From Branchiostoma floridae (Eukaryota; Chordata; Leptocardii; Amphioxiformes; Branchiostomatidae): DNA of 64,000 nucleotides. The position numbers were made by a program, and so were the translations under genes. Of the stretch, positions 1 to 11,972 are shown in pieces. The stretch spans positions 7,591,010-7,655,009 of the forward strand of contig NC_049990.1 of the NCBI RefSeq assembly GCF_000003815.2, in the 5' to 3' direction. Each line of letters opens with the position of its first letter. Position 1 is the first letter of the stretch. The notes under the pieces were generated by a model. That model saw only the letters and a list, made by a program, of their open reading frames with translations, had not been told where the DNA came from and ran no database searches.

Positions 1-88
1 TGAAAAGATGTTCGTGGTGGTTTTAAGTTCGCGGTGAAGCGGTCACCGCGAACGTTAAACCACCGCGAAAGTTTCTGCATTTACAGTA
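1..88. mobile_element. Partial MITE of the CGCGGT palindromic family (cut by window edge)
   Basis: The sequence holds the inverted core TTCGCGGTGAAGCGGTCACC and ends in CTGCATTTACAGTA. It matches the right half of the copies at 11511-11722 and 20126-20333. The rest lies outside the window. The family is a short non-coding inverted-repeat element of the kind common in amphioxus genomes; I cannot name the subfamily. Confidence 0.75.
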
Positions 89-1919
89 TATCCTCCGTGA
101 CAAACCCCACTGAGCATCGCTAACAAGGCAAAAACTCAGATCTAAATAGGTCTACAATGAGACGAATCTTGATAGTACATGCCCTGGTGTGTATCAAAGT
201 TGTGTTACTAGGAAGACGAACTAAAACAGGCATCAACACTGAGATCCAAAGAGCTTGTCAGAAAATTGCGGCGCGGAGTAGGAAAACTGAAAGTCTGCAA
301 CAGAGGCTATACGGTACCTATAGTCTCTTTAGCAGTCTGCACTAGGTGGGCGTATAAATTGATTTTTTTTTCTGATGGCGTAGGAGTTATATTGATAGTA
401 TTGTACAAAGAAGGTTTTATCAAGCCCAAACCTCATTGATCGCACTTTGTGCCTTGTAGCGTCCTCGGTACAGCGGAAAGGAATTATCAATCCCTTCTTA
501 CTTTGAGATGTAGAGTTTCAGTAGGCTCTACCGAGGCCCAAGAGAAACCTCCTCTTTAAAAGCTAATGAGGGAGGCTACCCCATTTTAGTGCTGCACATC
601 ATTCACTCTCTATCATTACTGAGTCTATCGATCAGGGATTCAACTATCATAATAGTCGTGTGAAGCAAAAAAAAAAAAAAAAAAAACTTCCTTGTCCCTC
701 ACCGTCTGACATTTTCATTATTACGGAATATCCCGAGAGGGGTGGGGAATCCTCTAACGCTTACGGTACCGTGTCGGCCTTGACCCGGCGTGACGCCGTC
801 GCCATGGTAACTGATAGAAAATTTCCATTCTGCAGAAGTTGTGAGTTTGACCCGCGATGTCTTTTCAATTTGCCGCGGAGAAATTGGTCCCCTCGGCAGA
901 AGCCAGACGTAATATATCACTCACTTTCGCGCTGCCCTTTTGCTTCGTGTCCCACAAAACACAAGTTAACATCATAGGTGCTTTTGATACATTGTTCGCT
1001 ATATATAGGTACAGCTAGCTTGACTTGAGTGCTTTTTCTCACTAAAGGATATCAACTTAGTACAAAACTAAGATAATAATATGCCAAAAAAGAAAAAAAT
1101 TAATCAGCATCAGCTTGAGTTTAATATAACCGTTCAAAGTTTTCAACAAAAAAGCCAACTGTAGTTCCCCAAAAAGCCGCGAGAGGGCCCAAACGTACAT
1201 CACTTACTTTTTGTTCCAAGAGCTATGTACCACTGAAAAATCAGGACCATAGCAGAACAGAACACGACATACGAAAACAGGTGGTTCCGCTGTAGTACCG
1301 TAAAAAGCCGCTAAGAGGACCATTGTCGAACTTCACCTGTTTTCTTGAGCCCACCAAGGAGGACCCACCCAAGGAGGTTAAAAAGCCTCATTGAGCCCAC
1401 TAACATACCAAATTTTACGAAAAGCTATCCACAGCTTCTCAACTTAAACTGTCCACAAGCAGATGCACATACACACATTCAAACTACTGTCAGACTGAAC
1501 GGGTGCCGTTTTAAGGAAGGTGCGCCTCAAACCTCTGCTTGGACTCAGTTGGAGAGAAATAGAGGAGAAGCATCACGGGACTGTAGAAAAAGCAACGTTT
1601 ACTAATGACGGTTTACCATGTAGTACCTTGCCCCGATGGCGTTAATAGCAGCCTATAGGAGTCTTTTTTCTGTTAGCACATCAGTTCTAGTGCACTTGGT
1701 TTCTATTGTACTCGGCATGTTGAGGCCGGATAAACAAATCAAGTGCAATAGAAGCAGAGTGTGATAGAAGATGTAGAAGTACACGTAGGGCTTGCAATAA
1801 AGAAGGCTAAAAAAACTTGTTCAAACATATAAAAACCTTAGGCGCACTCTGTGTCCTCTGGGTGAACTTGGACATGAAATCTGCGGTTTTCTTGTCTTGA
1901 TAATTGACGACTTTACGAG
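89..1919. other. No identifiable gene
   Basis: AT-rich sequence with a run of 20 A at 667-686. Repeated AAAAAGCCGC segments at about 1171 and 1303 and GAGCCCAC steps near 1350-1400 may be worn repeat ends. Short ORFs here look random. Confidence 0.6.
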
Positions 1920-2336
1920 ATGATGAACGTTCCCTCCCGCAGGTTGTTGTTTTCGATCGGTTCGCAAGACTTCGGCGATGATGACTCTACAGCTTACACA
2001 ACCCTACGGGAATGGCATTCCGCTAGAGCGGATCTTATTTTCCTCAAACCGGTGCAACAACAACTAACAGAAATGGGGAAGGGGGATCTGTACCGGCTGA
2101 CGCGGGACCACTTAAAAAAGAACGCGCGCGCGTTCAAGTCTCAAAGTCTTAAGCCAAATGCGAGAATAATTCGAGCGGAAAATGCCATGCCTAACGTTGG
2201 ACAATTTTTCAGGTCCTTGCGCGGTGGCGATACGACTGTGACATTTGTAGAAAAGAAACCGAGAAAATTTGTGGCGAGACTGAGGACTAAAAAGTTTCCA
2301 CTGATGACTTTTCAGGAAATAAACACGACCTTTTAG
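1920..2336 (+). CDS. Unrecognised open reading frame, 138 aa
   Basis: A complete ATG-to-TAG frame with a stop shortly upstream. The product is basic and has a varied composition, for example DLYRLTRDHLKKNARAF and FVEKKPRKFVARLRTKK, with no domain I recognise. A 16-bp palindrome GAACGCGCGCGCGTTC lies inside at 2120-2135. An ORF of this length is expected about once or twice by chance in 64 kb, so coding is unproven. Confidence 0.2.
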   Translation: MMNVPSRRLLFSIGSQDFGDDDSTAYTTLREWHSARADLIFLKPVQQQLTEMGKGDLYRLTRDHLKKNARAFKSQSLKPNARIIRAENAMPNVGQFFRSLRGGDTTVTFVEKKPRKFVARLRTKKFPLMTFQEINTTF

Positions 2337-3483
2337 TGTTATTGATGCGTTTTCAACGTAAATATATTGCTAATACGCGGTAGTATTTTCAAGCGCTTTG
2401 TGACAGAATCAACCGGAGACAAAGAATGCGTCATTGGCAAGTTCGATTTTGGGCGCCCTGACGGCTTTTCTTGGCACTGCAACAGAACTTCCGTTTTTTG
2501 TTTCTTTTATCCTGAACATGTTGTTTTCTTCTTCGTTGGTTTTGTGTTTTTTTTTCCTGAACATGCAATGGACGGTTTTGATTTTTTTGGTAGCAGATCA
2601 CTTTTGACATTAGAAAAAAGTGGTGTAGGTCCGGGCCCCCCAGCAGCTTGCTTTGGAACTGCAGGGGCATTTTGTAAAAATCTTTTAATTAAGAGGATAA
2701 CTGAAGAAAGAAAAACGGATACTTTTTGTGCTTTGGAGTATGTGAAAGGCATAGACAGAGATGTACACAATGAAATACAAATTGTGCAACATAGGACTAC
2801 GTTTGCATAATTGATACAGAAATTGCAGTATATCGGTGTCTTCAATGTATCTTTTGTCCCTGGTTACTTGTGATTTATTGAGGGATGAGTGTGTGCGTGG
2901 TGGGGGAAGGGGAGATCAGGGTCGCGGGGTCACATGGTTAGGTCTCCTCACCACCTGTTTAGTCAAGAATTACAGCGGGCCTGAGTAGTGGAACAGTGGG
3001 AAAACGCCGATCCCCGTACTCCAGCTATGCGAAAGGTCCTCCTCCGTTACGGCATCGTAGGCGTATCATGTTGTAAAGCGGGAATTCGCGGTGTCAAGGG
3101 GCGGCCGAAGCGCGGTGACACCGCCGCACAGTTATAGTAAGGACCCGTACGTGCGCGTATGTCAGACGGCCATTCAGGATCAGGCGATGGAGATCAAAGG
3201 GACGGGGAAACGTGGTCCTAATTTCGCGCAAAACGAGCGTTCAAATTCGCAAAGGTCCCACAGCGTGAGGCTCCCCGCGCCGTAAGGCCCATCCACGGCT
3301 GTAGCTCGGGTTTTTTATGGCGGAGAAACCCTCTGATTTTTCGATTGTCCCCCGCGCTGGATTTCGAGCGGTTGATACGGGATAGGACATGAAAGCAGCG
3401 CGCAGGGTGAAGAGGTTGTCGACTCGTGACCATCCCTGGGTGCGATATGGCCTTCATGAAGGATGACAAATGACGGGATCGCG
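2337..3483. other. No identifiable gene
   Basis: Contains T-rich stretches with TCCTGAACATG occurring twice (about 2511 and 2556). ORFs on both strands overlap over 2367-2845, a sign of low-complexity openness. The part at 2900-3300 is more GC-rich and unassigned. Confidence 0.55.
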
Positions 3484-3789
3484 TTTTGGACAGACACGTG
3501 TACATATTGATAGAGGACAACAACAGAAACATCACAGGAAAGGTGACATATATAAAACGTACACCACCATTGATCAACTAGAAACTAACCTCCAGGAATA
3601 AACCCGTCGTTGGTTTGGGTGTTTTGGGCAGACACGTGTACATAGAGGACAACAACAGAAGCATAGCAGGAAAGGTGACTTCTATAAAACGTACACCACC
3701 ATTAACCAGAAACTAAGCTCCAGGAATCAAGGAGGTTTTATGTCTATATAACCTCATTGTAGGAATAAAACTGTCGTTGGTTTGGGCGT
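3484..3789 (+). repeat. Tandem duplication, about 138-bp unit
   Basis: Unit 1 (3484-3621) and unit 2 (3622-3789) share CAGACACGTGTACAT, GAGGACAACAACAGAA, TATAAAACGTACACCACCAT and CGTCGTTGGTTTGGG. Unit 2 carries an extra stretch of about 30 bp that includes GAGGTTTTATG. Each unit holds a TATAAAA, but I see no gene after either. Confidence 0.85.
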
Positions 3790-5281
3790 CTCTATAACCG
3801 GATAGACTGAATCATCACATAGCAATATTGACAAAGCTGAGGACGGAGCATGACGCTTTTTTGTTTAGCTAGTTCATGTAGTGTAACGTGGCCTCGCTAC
3901 GGCTCTCGCATATTTCGCAAGTTTTACGCTTGAGACATACGCCTGAAGCTCCCTAGTACACGGGGCAGCCGGATTGACGTCATCATCCGAAATGATAAAT
4001 GCAACCCTTACAATGTCTAAGCTGCAGCCGACATTGCATACGTCATTTGGATTAATGAATAATAAGTTTTATTGCTAATTCTTGCCCAAGGGCTAATTGC
4101 AAGTAACAAAGATGGCATACAAATAAGGGTAAACAGTATAGTAAGCAACTACTCTAGTCTAACTTAAACTAGTTAACTTCGAACCTATTGGGTGACTTCC
4201 TTTTCTGAGACAGTGGAAGACGAAAGATCCCACTTTTTCTGTAATGTGTAGGTTTTGCGATGTTAAAAATAGAGTAGTTTTCTTTTTGTCTGAAAACGTG
4301 GAGATATTAAGATAGAATTTGGTGGCTTCTCTTAAAAGCTCTTTTTTCTCTTGATCATAGAAGGGGCAGTTTGAGATAAAATGTGTTTTAACTCAACTCA
4401 CATATTTGGATTAATCATTGTGGTGCATGACGTTAACTTCTTGCGTCCATTTACTAGTATTTGTGGTTTGTGTTCCTCTATTTAATTGCCGTAAAGAATA
4501 ATCAATTTTCAATAAAACGATTCCATTTTCAGATTATACATTTACCCTTCGCCGTGTTATGAAAATGTTAGGTCTATGAAGTTGAGTTAAGTGGGTCATT
4601 TTATTCATCTAGCTATAAAGAGCTTTCAAAAGACTGCGACAGAAGTATAGTTCTCTTAATAGTTTTAGATGACTTTCAGGCGTAGACATAGTCCCCAACG
4701 GGACGAACTGACTTTATGTTGGGTATTGTTAGAAAAACTCATCATCAAAATTGGTTGCCTGAAAGAGTCGATGAACCATTCAAATCCCTAAAACGCTTCA
4801 AGTTTAAATGGTCATCTCCAAACCTATCCGTCATGGCGTATTTTATAACTCCCTCGGGTCGCATTTGTCCGTTGTGGTGGCAGTCCACCCTTTTGCGACA
4901 CCTCTTCTCCAAGCTTTTCTTCAAGCAGGTGTTCTAATTCGACAGCAGACAATAAATCGCGCGTAACACCTCCACCGCTCGCTTAGCGTGGGGAATTCAG
5001 TCGGTACATTTATCCGAGTCTGTCTGGGACGACCGGAAACCCTTAACTGGTAGTTTTCGCCCAGGGATTTCTAATGCAGAACGCTCGACTCGATTAAAGG
5101 AGCGCAAATAGGACAAAGACCAAAGAAAACGTGGCCTCCTGTTCCTCATGATGTTGTTGCCGCTTTGCTAATTACTCGTTCGAGGCTTGTGTTTGGGTCG
5201 ATCTGGGACCAATTTCTGCGCCGTAAATTGTCCAAGATTGGGCCATGCATCTTTGCAGGCGCGCTAATTGATTCGAGAGTT
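3790..5281. other. No identifiable gene
   Basis: Apart from the CRE site at 3975, I see nothing I can name. The ORF at 4716-4937 has no recognisable product. Confidence 0.55.
3975..4050. promoter_or_regulatory. Perfect CRE palindrome and second ACGTCA
   Basis: TGACGTCA at 3975-3982 is a perfect CREB/ATF site, and TACGTCATT follows at about 4038-4046. No gene is recognised next to it, so function is open. Confidence 0.3.
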
Positions 5282-5960
5282 GTTAGGCTAGGCCACGAGT
5301 TTGTTTTTTTGTTTTTGCATATTGCATAAACTCACAAGTTTCGAAAGACTAAATAGTACATATTCCTCTTTTTGAAAAAATCTATTTCTTTTATTTCATG
5401 TCATCAACTCATATATTTCGTCAACTTTCGAAAGACTACATAGTAAATATTCCTCTTCTTGAAAATCCTATGTCTTTTATGTAATATTATTTATATTTTG
5501 ACATCTATCGAAGTCATATATATCTACAACTTTCGAAAGACTACATAGTACATATTCCTCCTTTTGAAAATTCTATTTCATTCATATTCAGTTTTTTTTT
5601 AAATCGGACAAATAGAAACCTGTTAAAGTAAGCCATCATCAAAAACATATAGTGATGAATATGTTAGGCCAGGCCATGAGTATTTATTTGCATATTTCAT
5701 AAACTCAAATATTTCGAAAACAATCGAACTCATATATTTCGACAACTTTCTAAAAACTGTATAGTACGTATTCCTATTTTTTTTAATAAATAACAATACA
5801 TACATACATATATAGTCATACTTCTATCGACTTGTAGCATTAACAAAGTTCCGCTTCCAGTGTGATCTATTATTCATCATTATAAGTCTTATTTCTTTTA
5901 ATTCAATCACATTAATTTTTTTAATCGGACAAATAAAAACTTACTTATAGAAAGCCTTCT
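5282..5960 (+). repeat. AT-rich degenerate tandem array
   Basis: The motif TTTCGAAAGACTACATAGTA followed by ATATTCCTC recurs with starts at about 5339, 5426, 5531 and (worn) 5747. A longer period is also visible: GTTAGGCTAGGCCACGAG at 5282 against GTTAGGCCAGGCCATGAG at 5663, and AATCGGACAAATA at about 5602 and 5921. This indicates a tandem array that was itself duplicated. No protein is encoded. Confidence 0.75.
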
Positions 5961-6363
5961 CGTTAAAAGATAACAACAAACATTAAACAATTACACCGTG
6001 TGAGTAAAGAACACAACATACATTAAAATACAAGATGGATAACAGAAATCAAGGTAGACAAGACGTTGTGATGTACAATCATTCACAAAACCTACCTGTA
6101 CAACCAATAAAAGTTTTAATGTAGGTATAGATACACCGATATACCATAGGCACTCTACTGTGTAGGGCGCGTATCAAACTCATAACATCAAACAAGTGTA
6201 GCAGAGTATATGCCTTTGGGAAACGAGTGGCTATGTGACTAAAAGGGAGACATTGAGTCTAGCTCAAAACGTAATGATGATCCACAATTCGTACAGATAT
6301 CCCAGATGAACAAAGGTAGTCTAAACATGGGAAAATGATGCTGGAGATCTCGTTATTTCATAA

Positions 6364-6547
6364 TACAATAGAAGCCAGTTAATTGCACAACAGATTACCA
6401 CACACTTCTGTTTATTGCACGAAAATCAAAATCCCAAACCAGTGCGAACCAGTAAGACAACTTCGCATTATTGCACCACCCAGATAATTGCACGAAATAC
6501 ACAGTACGCTGGCAAATAGGGTGTGCAATTAAGCGGCTTCTACTGTA
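6364..6547. mobile_element. Tc/pogo-type MITE, 180 bp, TA target duplication
   Basis: The left end CAATAGAAGCCAGTTAATTG (from 6366) mirrors the right end ending GGCTTCTACTG (6545), and TA flanks both sides. CAGTAGAA-type termini with TA duplication recall pogo/Tigger elements; that assignment is inference. A second copy lies at 28606-28764. Confidence 0.7.
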
Positions 6548-6971
6548 TTGATTTTAAAATTTTCACTTCGGGATATACTGCACATATAGTGCCACTCTAT
6601 TTTGACAGACCCCACGAGTTATGAATTACAAATTCCACAATTTTCTCCCCGTTTACAGAAGATGAATTGCGTCTTTGTCCCTACATCATATCAATAACTG
6701 CGCTCCATTTTCCTGTCAGGAACGCCTGTCCTTACCGCACACCCCCCGCCGGTACCCTGACCGGACACGTGTTATGAGAGCAATAATTTTCATTGATCCA
6801 AAAATACGCATCGTATGATACCCTCCCTTCTTAGAAATCACAGATATTGTAACATCTGCTACTAAACCTCTTCAATCATAGACTGAAAAAGGAGGCTTTA
6901 AGCTGAATACTCCCTCAAGGAAACCCAATAGAATGAAAGAGTAAAGAACCCAAGGTGTCGTTGGGATGTAT

Positions 6972-7014
6972 AAAAGATGGCGGCGGGAAAAGTTAAAGTT
7001 CGCCGCCATCTTTT
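6972..7014. promoter_or_regulatory. Hairpin of two opposed YY1-type motifs
   Basis: AAAAGATGGCGGCG (6972-6985) and its exact reverse complement (7001-7014) are separated by 15 bp. AAGATGGCGGC is the full YY1 consensus, so the two sites face each other. No identified gene starts here. Confidence 0.4.
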
Positions 7015-7747
7015 GACTCCCTGACCACGGAGAGAGGATCCCCGTACGGGAGATGCTGGTTTCCCAGCGGGTTCTAAATACTTGATGAAAGCCCGGAGTG
7101 CGATGTTTAGCTCGGCCGGCGTATGGGGGTATCTAGGAGGGCCGCCCTTGCGATTGTAAGGGGACGGAATCACTAGAGAAGGAAATAAACACTGGCCTCG
7201 CGACGTGAGGTAGAGCTAGCGCGGGTAATATTTACTGACTGGGTGGTTATTTGGTCGGGCGTAGCGGTATAATAGAGCCGACTGCTTTGCTCCTTGTGTG
7301 CGGTAATATTTCGAGTCGTTAACTCTTTCATTATCAGTAATTTTCATAATTCAAATAGCTCTTTTTAGAAAGATACATACAATGGTACAACGTATTTTGT
7401 AGAGCACAAACGTATTTTGCGGTTTATCATCCATTCAACAGATGCGTTTTAGACAGGTGAGTTTTACCTTAAATTCTCACGATAGCATAAATTCTTAATC
7501 AGGACTTAAAAGTCTGTATCTTATCTATCTAAAGTCTTAGACAAGCTTAATTCAATTAAATACTGATGTCTATCTGTGTTTTTTTTCCAAAGGCCTGAAG
7601 CCTTCCCGTCCCACGGTTAAACACTGTATGTTGGGGGATTTCTGTTTAATGTAACACGGTTAGTTAAGCTATCCCCATGGTACTCATGCCTCTGGGACAT
7701 TTCAAGTGATTTCCGGCATATCGGTGGGAAACAGGAATAATTCTCGT

Positions 7748-8100
7748 GTCCAGCGATTCACAAGGACAAGGCTGCACTCATAGACATCTCTACAGACTGA
7801 AAATAGTAGAAAATGGCCAAAATAGACGACTGTGTTAGTGTGTGTTTCAACGGATGGCCACGTCCTCTAGCAATGTTTGTTATATTTTGGTAAATTTCTA
7901 TTTTCTATTTTGGTAAAGTTCTATTTCTTCTTCAGTCGGCAAAGTCCATGTCCAGTGCTTCACAAGGATAAGGATTCGCTTATATACATCTCTACGGACT
8001 GAAAAATAGCAGAAAATGGCCAAAACAGACGACTGTGTTAATGTGTACGTCTACGGGTGGCCAAGTCCTCTAGCAATTCATAATATATTGCTAAATTTGT
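7748..8100 (+). repeat. 202-bp direct duplication
   Basis: GTCCAG-GATTCACAAGG at 7748 recurs at 7950, and CATCTCTACAGACTGAAAAT recurs 202 bp later, followed in both by AGAAAATGGCCAAAA and GACGACTGTGTTA. The AGTAGAAAATGGCC core is shared with MITEs at 26.6 and 27.5 kb, so the duplicated unit derives from that family. Confidence 0.8.
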
Positions 8101-9471
8101 ATTATTATTATTTTTTCCAAGCCGCAGAGAAATTGCGTGTTTCCGACGGACAAGGCTGCTTCACTCACCAGAGGACCCGGAAGACGACCTGTCTGGCAAT
8201 GTCGAGAATTCACACACAGAAAAAATACGATCGGCGGAAAGGACGTTATCTCGAAAATTTCCGATTTGATCTGGACATGCCTACAGAGCCGCACAATTTC
8301 CCCGTCTCCATTGATCGAAATTGTTGGAAATTGCCATCTTAATTTGCGCGCTCGCGTGCGAACCACTGGCTCCGCGGCAATGCTAAAAAGGCCAAAGTGG
8401 TGCCAAATTATACGTTTTCTCCCCATTTTGGGCCCATCTCGGGCCATTATTTATTATTACGTGCCGGGGTGGTTAATACACTCACAGAAGGCAAAGGTAA
8501 TGGTACAATAGCGGCGATGTTGTGCTTATATACCGAGAGGACGAAACAACTTTGACGTTTCCCACAGATTCATGCTGGGTCACATCGGCAAACAACTATT
8601 ATTCATCTTCTTGGGGGCTAGATGGTGTCATTTTTCATCGTCATTCAAAGTCAACAAATGTCATGATAAATTGATGATTACTGAATATCAATGCATCAAA
8701 AATGTTGATTGACACGACATTTGTTATTAGATTTACAGAAAGCATTCGATTTGTCAAATTTGCATCTTACAAAATTCAACGGTTCTGGTACGATTTAGGT
8801 AACCCAAAATAACAGCAAAGAATAAACTGTTTCTATCTTCAGAAATCTATACTTTATTTCTATGATGTCAGCGTTGATTCTTGTTTCACATTTAGGCTTT
8901 CGAAAACGGGTTTCCACTGTATCCGACCCATGAGGTTAATAGAAGGAAGTCCATAAACGTGTCCAATGCACGACAGACGGTTCATTATGGTAATAAACCA
9001 TAATTCTATACTTTAAACGGTCTGGACGACGTAGTAAACGTTAATTATGGGTTACGTAGGTCTCGGTTAACTGTATACATAAGGTTAGTAATATTCCCTA
9101 CTTTTAGCCAAGAGGAATTCATCGCAGAACCTCAAAAGTATAGTTAGCCATTCTTCAGTGACACGCACAAAATTAACCACATTTACCAGAATGTAAAATA
9201 AGACGCCCTGCAGTTCAGAAGAAACCTGCTACTAGAGGACCCAGATTTATTCACTTCGTCCCTAGAGAGTTAACTATCGCCCAATATACTAGTTTATCCA
9301 GAACATTAGATAATAGCCTTTTAGAAAATTCAACGTTCTGCTGCAGTACCAAGGAAATCTGCCAGGAGACCAAAAATGTAATCATTTCTTCGATAGGACA
9401 AATTCGACAAAACCTAGCCACATACCAAATTTCATGATAATCCATTAATAGCTTATTGAGTTGCTGCTAAA

Positions 9472-9521
9472 CCATACACATTTACATACATACATACATA
9501 ACAAGTTACATACATACATGA
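9472..9521 (+). repeat. Short (CATA)n microsatellite
   Basis: Runs of CATACATACATACATAA, interrupted once. Confidence 0.8.
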
Positions 9522-9676
9522 AAACAGATAAACGCATAGATATACACAATCACTTTCAAAATCATAGCCCTCTTGGTGAAAATAAAAACCTTTATTTCCT
9601 ACCGCAGGGATTTCCCTGGTCTAGGTCGCGCTGCCGCCTCCGAAGGTCGCTCTATATATTTAATAGTCTCCCCACG

Positions 9677-9703
9677 CCAGACCGCTTAAGACCGGCGGTC
9701 TGG
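9677..9703. repeat. Short GC-rich hairpin
   Basis: CCAGACCGC (9677-9685) and GCGGTCTGG (9695-9703) around a 9-base loop. It could be an element end or simple chance. Confidence 0.45.
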
Positions 9704-10021
9704 TCAATTAATTACCGAAAACAAGGAGAGCAAATTGTGTACAAGCTCAACACCGACACGAGATCCGGTCTGGCTGCGTTAGGGTTAGCACGGATCAGGG
9801 CGCAAACTTGACCCTTACTAACTACATAACCACCGCCCAAGCCGCGTTACAATTGAGACGGTGAAATTATAACTGGGGGTAAAAATGAAGGGAATGTATT
9901 ACGTTATGGAGTACTAAAGAGGCGGGATGGGAGAAGTACATTAGAGGGAGCAGCGACGGTTTTTGTTTGAAAAAATGCCGGATATTCCTCGCTCGACTGG
10001 TCGTGATTGATGGGGATTTCA

Positions 10022-10130
10022 TGTGTCGAGTTGGCACGCGGGCTTCGAACCCGCAACCTCTGGTTTGACCCCGTCGGGCGGCAGATGAAAAGCGCGGCTG
10101 GCCCGGGTTGACCAACCAGGCCGTCTCACT
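10022..10130 (-). pseudogene. tRNA-like pseudogene or tRNA-derived SINE head
   Basis: On the minus strand, GAGGTTGCGGGTTCGAAGCC then CGCGTGCC forms a proper T-arm, with GCGGG pairing to CCCGC and a near-consensus B box (GGTTCGAAGCC). Upstream, GGCCTGGTTGGTCAAC resembles an A box, but it is too far away and the acceptor stem does not pair. It is therefore not a working tRNA. Confidence 0.35.
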
Positions 10131-11042
10131 TACATGTATTACCAGTTAAGTGTAATGTAATCGCTCTGTACTACCGACAGGACCTCATTGGTTAGCCGCC
10201 ATATGAGGACCAAAACAAGGAAAGGACAGAAAAATGAACAGACAAAAGAGATAGATATCGAAGAAAGAACGGGGACATACAGAACAAAATTTTCAAACGT
10301 AATCTGTGCGTACCCAATCTTTTAACAACAATTTTATATATAATTATCAGTTTGTAAATGACTTCATTATGAGGTTGCTTTTTGAAAAACATTATCCCAA
10401 TCCCCCCATCTTTCATCATCAAGAATACCTTTAACTATATATGCAAATATTACTACCAAAATCACAAAACCCTCATATCATAAAAGCGCGGGACAATTCA
10501 ATGGCCACTGCCTCAAAACAGCCCACAGTAATGTACGTAGAAATACCAGGTACATGTAAATCTATAGACTAGACATTTTGCGCATTTTTTTGCGCCATCT
10601 ATGAATCCCTTTGCACGTCATCTTCGCAAATAAATAATGTTATCTAATTACATGTACTAATGCATTGACTAGTAGTAATTTACGTAGTTAAGTACAGGTT
10701 TATCATTAATGAGCCATGTGCTTACCTGACCAGTGACACGTTTCTCAGACAGAACGAAGGTGACCTTGAGATGAGCCGTGACCTTGAGATCCCACCGGAC
10801 ACCGTTAATGACATCATTATGGCCTTACTAGCAGATCACGGGCACTTCCAGCATCTAATATTTAGATAATACATGGGTTATTACAAACCTTTTGAACCTA
10901 ATCTTTCCCAGCAAGACAAACAAGAAAAAAATATAAGAATGCTGTTTGGTGCTCTTTTGTGAGATTCCGAAGTATAACAAAATTAATGATAATGATAAAC
11001 TGATTAAGTGACAGGTGTCGGTACATTGACTCACTAAGACGC
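10131..11042. other. No identifiable gene
   Basis: AT-rich intergenic-type sequence. I see an isolated octamer motif (ATGCAAAT near 10441) and a pair of TGACCTTGAGAT steps near 10760-10790, but no repeat ends or coding. Confidence 0.5.
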
Positions 11043-11335
11043 TATATAACATAACCTGGAATCCAGTCTACTTGCTGGCTGGGCCTACCGTACTTAGTGC
11101 AGGCTNNNNNNNNNNNNNNNNNNNNNNNNNNNNNNNNNNNNNNNNNNNNNNNNNNNNNNNNNNNNNNNNNNNNNNNNNNNNNNNNNNNNNNNNNNNNNNN
11201 NNNNNACCCCGTGAAAATTCTACCGGGTGTGGTCGGTTACCTAAGCGGCTGGGAGCTTCCCTGGCCCCGTACAAAGCCTGCACTAAGTACGGTAGGCCCA
11301 GCCAGCAGTAGACTGGATTCCAGGTTATATATAAC
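11043..11335. mobile_element. hAT-like element with long terminal inverted repeats around an assembly gap
   Basis: The left arm (11052-11105, starting TAACCTGGAATCCAG) and the right arm (about 11274-11327) are reverse complements over at least 53 bp, with about one difference. TATATAAC occurs at 11043-11050 and at 11328-11335, an 8-bp duplication as made by hAT transposases, with one extra A at the left junction. The centre is a 100-N gap. No coding is visible. Confidence 0.7.
11106..11205. other. Assembly gap, 100 N
   Basis: Exactly 100 N, a conventional unknown-size gap, at the centre of a terminal-inverted-repeat element. Confidence 0.95.
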
Positions 11336-11510
11336 AACATTGCAGCCTACTAATATTATACTGGCTGAATTACGTTTTTTAGACAATACAAATACAAAAC
11401 AGCACCATTGCCAAATTAATAGTGAAGCATTCAAAATTAAATATTCAGATATTATGACATTTAAACACTTAATTTATCATCCGTGCGCAAACGCAGCGAT
11501 TTCACATAAC

Positions 11511-11722
11511 TACTGTAAATGTATTTAAGTTCGTGGGGATTTCATTTCGCGGTAGCGGGAAAAGGGACTTTTCGCGGTGAATTTAATTTCGCGGTAACAC
11601 CATAGACTGCAATCTAATATCATAATAGAAAAATGTTCGCGGTGGTTTTAAATTCGCGGTGAAGTGGTCACCGCGAAAACCGCGAACATTAATCCACCGC
11701 GAACATTTCTGCATTAACAGTA
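11511..11722. mobile_element. Full-length MITE of the CGCGGT palindromic family
   Basis: Starts TACTGTAAATG and ends CATTAACAGTA, with several internal TTCGCGGT repeats and a palindromic centre around AAGTGGTCACCGCG. About 212 bp and non-coding. Terminal inverted repeats plus a fold-back interior indicate a non-autonomous DNA transposon moved by another element's transposase. A TA target is compatible with both ends. Confidence 0.75.
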
Positions 11723-11739
11723 TTTGTTTGCTATGGCTT

Positions 11740-11972
11740 TAAGAGACACCAATGAGCAAAAAAATACACTCAAGAACTCTATTCATGTCCATGTAAAACA
11801 TTTTGAATTTTCTTTTAACTATTGATGTCATATTTCAAGATTAATGCTGTTGTATTTTATTTTCATTCTTTGCAATGTTGTACGAGGCAGAAATTGAGTA
11901 TGTAAAATCAAACCAATTCGATCCCGATATGGACTGAATGTTGATTGTGCAATAAAGTTTGAAGTTTGAACT
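11740..11972 (+). mobile_element. Probable LINE 3' UTR
   Basis: Ends GTGCAATAAAGTTTGAAG followed by a second TTTGAA. AATAAA (11951-11956) plus a short repeated tail is typical of CR1-like LINE 3' ends. No coding remains upstream before the MITE that ends at 11722. It could instead be an ordinary poly(A) site. Confidence 0.4.

Larger units (their letters stand above)
8101..10021. other. No identifiable gene
   Basis: AT-rich, with overlapping ORFs on both strands at 8091-8511 that are mutually exclusive and unrecognised. AACAAATGTC (8653-8662) and GACATTTGTT (8716-8725) form an inverted pair. Confidence 0.5.

Noticed and set aside
667-686. Run of 20 A as a possible retroposon tail
   Set aside because: No processed-gene or LINE sequence precedes it on the same strand, and no flanking duplication is visible.
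3484-5960. Direct repeats that might suggest a CRISPR array
   Set aside because: Units are long, imperfect and without uniform spacers, and the genome is animal.
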